Shown: positions 61,156 through 64,000 of the stretch, piece by piece
How positions within the stretch are numbered: the stretch's first letter is position 1
How the letters are laid out: the number at the start of each line of letters is the position of its first letter
Origin: Lactobacillus selangorensis
GTDB lineage: Bacteria; Bacillota; Bacilli; Lactobacillales; Lactobacillaceae
Reading direction: 5' to 3'
Assembly (NCBI RefSeq): GCF_001437205.1
Contig: NZ_JQAZ01000001.1
Coordinates: 1 to 64,000 of the forward strand
Length of the DNA stretch: 64,000 bases
The notes under the pieces: model-generated
What the model saw: only the letters and a program-made list of their open reading frames with translations
What the model was told of the DNA's origin: nothing
Database searches by the model: none
Program-made: the position numbers and the translations under genes

Positions 61156-63567
61156 ATGAAAGTTTCATATCAATGGTTGCAAGAATATTTACCAGTGAAG
61201 GCCACACCCGCTGAGTTGGCCGATAATGAATCTCGGACAGGCCTTGAAGTCACTGACGTCAAGGTGCCGGCGGATGGGCTGAAGAAGATTGTGGTCGGCC
61301 ATGTGCTTGAATGTGTTCCGCATCCGAATTCCGATCATCTGCACATCTGCCAAGTCGATATTGGCGAAGACGAACCGACACAGATTATCTGTGGTGCACC
61401 CAATGTTGCTGCAGGTCAATATGTCATCGTTGCTTTGCCCAGTGCTCGAATTGCCGGCAACGTCAAGATTAAGAAGGGCAAGATGCGGGGCGAAGCTTCC
61501 AACGGGATGCTGTGTGCCTTACAGGAAATCGGTTTTCCTGAAAGCGTCGTTCCAAAAGAATTCGTCAACGGGATTTATGTGTTCCCCAATGCCGAAACAC
61601 CAGGGGATTCTGTCTTTCCCTTGTTAGGCATGGACGATGCTATTTTAGATTATGATATTACACCGAACCGGGCCGACTGCATGAGTATGCGGGGCGTAGC
61701 TTGGGAAACAGGTGCGATGTACAATGAAGTACCAACTTTCAAAGAACCTGAATTGACCGAAGGCACCACTCCCATCGCCGATTTGTTAACGGCTGCTGTC
61801 AACGACGAAAAAGATGCACCGAGTTACCAATTACGGGTTCTGCAGAATGTCGACATCAAACCGAGTCCATTGTGGCTGCAGATTCGGTTATGGAATGCGG
61901 GGATTCGGCCAATCAATAATATTGTCGATGTGACCAATTACATCATGCTGACTTACGGCCAGCCGATGCATGCCTTCGACTATGACAAATTGCAGAGTGA
62001 CAAGATTTTAGTCCGGCGGGCCCATGACGGCGAAAGCCTGACTACTTTGGATGGCAATGATCATGATTTGACTGAAGAAGACATCGTCATCACCGATGGG
62101 ACGAAGCCGGTTGCTTTGGCCGGTGTGATGGGCGGACTCGCTACCGAAATCACTGCAGATACTAAAAACGTCGTGCTCGAATCCGCATTGTTCCAGCCGA
62201 CCTTAGTCCGCAAAACGGCCCAGCGTTACAATTTGCGCTCTGAAGCCTCGTCACGCTTCGAAAAAGGCATCAATACAGCTACCATCAATGAAGCCCTTGA
62301 TGCTGCCGCTGCTTTAATGAATCAGTTTGCTGGTGGCGAAGTGGCACAGGGCCATCTCAGCGCCAGCAGCATCGAACCGCTGTCTGTCGGAATCGATATT
62401 TCGATTGACCGGATTAATCATGTCTTAGGAACAGCTTTGGATGTGCCGACAGTGCTGGGGATTTTCAAACAGCTGGGTTTCCCGACCCATGAAAGCGATG
62501 GTCTCTTCTCGGTCAGCATTCCGCCACGTCGCTGGGATATCCACATCGATGCCGATTTGATTGAAGAAGTGGCTCGTATTTACGGTTACGACAATTTGCC
62601 AAGTACATTGCCGACCGGCGATATGACGTTGGGCCACTTAACACGCAAACAGCAGGAGATTCGGGGCACTCGCCGTTATCTTGAAAGTGCCGGCTTGACC
62701 GAAGCCATCAGTTATTCGCTGACAACGGCTGAAAAGGCACAACAATTCACGTTGACCGATAGTGCCTTAACCAAGCTGGATTTCCCGATGACGCAAGATC
62801 ATGCTTATTTGCGGCAGAACTTGATTACAGGTCTGTTGGAAGATTTAGCGTATAATTTAGCTCGGAAGCAAAATGATGTGGCTTTCTACGAACAAGGACG
62901 GGTTTTCTTAAAAGAAGACGATGCGACGATTCGGCCGGATGAAGTCGAATATGTGGCTGGTGCATTCACAGGACTGGTCCGCCAGCGCAACTGGAACCAG
63001 ACGAAAGAAGCCGTTGACTTCTATTACGCAAAAGGGGTTGTCGATGGTTTATTAAAACAATATCATCTGGCCGCACCCGTTCGTTATGAGGCTGTTCAGA
63101 AGCCGGAAATGCATCCGGGCCGGACAGCGGCGATTTACGTCGGCGACGTGTATGTCGGTTTTGTCGGTGAAGTCCATCCTGAAACAGCCAAGGCCTATGA
63201 AGTGAAAACGACCTATGTCTTCGAATTGAACCTCGACTTAGTGCTGGCACAGGATCGCCAGAAGGTTGTTTCGCAACCGACGGCGAAGTTCCCGGCTGTC
63301 ACACGTGATGTGGCATTGCAAGTTGCCAAAGAGGTGACGAACGAACAGATTATGGACGTCATCACCAAGAATGGCGGCCGTTTCCTGACCAGCGTCAAAT
63401 TGTTCGATGTGTATGCTGGTGAAAAGATTGCCCATGGTGAAAAGTCATTGGCCTACACCTTGACGTATCAAAATGCCAAGGCAACTTTGACGGAAGATGA
63501 AGTCAACAAAGCCTTTGCCAAAGTGGTCGACCATCTCGAATCCGATTTGGATGCGAAGATCCGTTAA
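61156..63567 (+). CDS. pheT: Phenylalanyl-tRNA synthetase beta subunit
   Basis: Structural and editing subunit of PheRS, 803 residues. In order: a tRNA-binding OB fold (VGHVLECVPHPNSDHLHICQ near 49, similar to YtpR in this window), the B1/B5 domains, the B3/B4 editing domain (NIVDVTNYIMLTYGQPMHAF near 255), a catalytic-like domain (GYDNLPSTLPTG near 475), and a C-terminal ferredoxin-like anticodon-binding domain (FPAVTRDVALQVAKEVTNEQ near 712). The ATG directly follows the pheS stop and GGAGG lies in the end of pheS. Confidence 0.97.
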   Translation: MKVSYQWLQEYLPVKATPAELADNESRTGLEVTDVKVPADGLKKIVVGHVLECVPHPNSDHLHICQVDIGEDEPTQIICGAPNVAAGQYVIVALPSARIAGNVKIKKGKMRGEASNGMLCALQEIGFPESVVPKEFVNGIYVFPNAETPGDSVFPLLGMDDAILDYDITPNRADCMSMRGVAWETGAMYNEVPTFKEPELTEGTTPIADLLTAAVNDEKDAPSYQLRVLQNVDIKPSPLWLQIRLWNAGIRPINNIVDVTNYIMLTYGQPMHAFDYDKLQSDKILVRRAHDGESLTTLDGNDHDLTEEDIVITDGTKPVALAGVMGGLATEITADTKNVVLESALFQPTLVRKTAQRYNLRSEASSRFEKGINTATINEALDAAAALMNQFAGGEVAQGHLSASSIEPLSVGIDISIDRINHVLGTALDVPTVLGIFKQLGFPTHESDGLFSVSIPPRRWDIHIDADLIEEVARIYGYDNLPSTLPTGDMTLGHLTRKQQEIRGTRRYLESAGLTEAISYSLTTAEKAQQFTLTDSALTKLDFPMTQDHAYLRQNLITGLLEDLAYNLARKQNDVAFYEQGRVFLKEDDATIRPDEVEYVAGAFTGLVRQRNWNQTKEAVDFYYAKGVVDGLLKQYHLAAPVRYEAVQKPEMHPGRTAAIYVGDVYVGFVGEVHPETAKAYEVKTTYVFELNLDLVLAQDRQKVVSQPTAKFPAVTRDVALQVAKEVTNEQIMDVITKNGGRFLTSVKLFDVYAGEKIAHGEKSLAYTLTYQNAKATLTEDEVNKAFAKVVDHLESDLDAKIR

Positions 63568-63604
63568 TTTTCAGGAAAAGCTGCACGGCGGTCCGCTTTT
63601 TTGG

Positions 63605-63610
63605 TATAAT
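63605..63610 (+). promoter_or_regulatory. -10 element of mltG
   Basis: TATAAT is a perfect -10; the matching -35 (TGCACG at 63582-63587, 17-nt spacer) is poor. Confidence 0.5.
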
Positions 63611-63645
63611 ATTTGTGATTTAATCATCATCTAGGAGGTTTTCCT

Positions 63646-64000
63646 GTGGCGAATCACGATAAACAGAGCACAGACAATCATCAAAACGACAAACAGGCAT
63701 CACGACAAGAAGAAAAGCAGACTGTCAATCATATCGTCTACTGGATCGTCGGGACGCTCGTTGTCCTGTTAGTGATCATTGCCTTTATGAGCTATCGGTA
63801 TGTGAAAACATCCTTGCAGCCAGTCGACTCGAATAGTCATCAAACCGTTGAGGTCAACATTCCGATCGGTTCATCAAACAAAGAAATTGCAACACGATTG
63901 CAAAACAAAGGAATTATCCGGAGTGCAACGGTGTTCAACTATTATGTCAAAACACAAAATGATTCGAATTTCCAGGCCGGCTACCACAAGCTGTCGCCGG
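63646..64000 (+). CDS. mltG: Endolytic transglycosylase MltG (5' part)
   Basis: Begins at GTG 63646, seven bases after AGGAGG, and runs off the window after 118 codons. A hydrophilic, Gln/Asp-rich cytoplasmic N-terminus of about 30 residues precedes one TM helix (IVYWIVGTLVVLLVIIAFMS). It is followed by the start of the LysM-like YceG region (VEVNIPIGSSNKEIATRLQN, then KGIIRSATVFNYYVK), typical of MltG, which cuts nascent glycan strands. The catalytic glutamate would lie beyond the edge. Confidence 0.9.
   Translation, partial: MANHDKQSTDNHQNDKQASRQEEKQTVNHIVYWIVGTLVVLLVIIAFMSYRYVKTSLQPVDSNSHQTVEVNIPIGSSNKEIATRLQNKGIIRSATVFNYYVKTQNDSNFQAGYHKLSP

Noticed and set aside
63575-63603. Rho-independent terminator after pheT
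   Set aside because: CGGCGGTCCG before TTTTTT gives only a three- or four-base stem; too weak to call.
1-64000. Mobile elements, prophage, or a defence island
   Set aside because: No transposase, integrase, restriction, toxin or phage structural genes were seen; tRNA genes at 1-376, 10972 and 14902 are not followed by integrases or repeated tRNA ends.

Overview
The window is chromosomal housekeeping DNA from a low-to-mid GC Firmicute, almost certainly a member of the Lactobacillaceae. The evidence is an SMK-box (SAM-III) leader on metK, T-box leaders on four aminoacyl-tRNA synthetase genes, Bacillus-type gene orders (nrdR-dnaB-dnaI; yqeG-yqeH-yhbY-nadD-yqeK-rsfS-yqeM; hit-ecsA-ecsB beside prsA and yhaM; ytpP-ytpR-sftA-murC), tRNA genes without an encoded CCA, and CcpA-type cre sites. 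I cannot name the species. I see no insertion sequence, prophage, integrase, CRISPR array or replication origin.

Layout. 1-423: the end of a tRNA operon (a 3' fragment, probably Asn, then Ser, Glu, Val, Asp). 434-5319: a membrane protein, metK behind its SAM riboswitch, a 14-TM drug exporter, and a PAP2 phosphatase coupled to a SHOCT-domain protein. 5406-9985: leuS behind a T-box, then a MurJ/YtgP-like flippase. 10004-13936: metabolite repair (nnrD), tRNA-Leu, two tandem VIT-family metal transporters divergent from perR with PerR boxes between them, and a CadD-type transporter. 13961-14746: a small operon of unknown function. 14861-17703: tRNA-Gly, the argS T-box, argS and an unusual argR. 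17778-26253: an RluA-type pseudouridine synthase, a class A PBP, a YheA-like protein, yhaM, prsA, a YtxH-like protein, hit and ecsAB. 26298-33939: ytmP-trmB, ytpP-ytpR-sftA-murC and a BI-1 family membrane protein. 34030-41155: polA-mutM-coaE, nrdR-dnaB-dnaI. 41165-44914: T-box thrS, then the L20-leader operon infC-rpmI-rplT. 44921-45146: a gene-free stretch with a 49-bp direct repeat. 45231-51367: the yqeG-to-yceD assembly operon. 51421-55453: gnd and an ArlRS-like two-component system. 55593-58725: nanE under a perfect cre, yidC, an acylphosphatase and a SpoU-type RNA methylase. 58853-64000: an HD protein, an HxlR regulator, T-box pheST and the start of mltG.

How it works together. Most genes serve translation (four synthetases, three ribosomal or initiation proteins, tRNA modification, ribosome assembly), DNA replication and repair, and envelope building or protein export. 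Regulation is largely by RNA leaders: SAM sensing for metK, uncharged-tRNA sensing for leuS, argS, thrS and pheST, and L20 autoregulation of infC. A second theme is metal and peroxide homeostasis around perR.

The window is mostly conventional. The points most worth checking are a tRNA-Gly gene that appears to be co-transcribed with the argS T-box, an infC that starts with ATA, a VIT-operon leader with mutually exclusive hairpins next to a PerR box, a pair of near-identical long hairpins 9 kb apart, the repeat element after rplT, an ArgR with one arginine-binding aspartate replaced, and the uncharacterised HicB-like/zinc-ribbon/small-membrane-protein operon. I made coordinates and motif calls by eye, and no database search was run.
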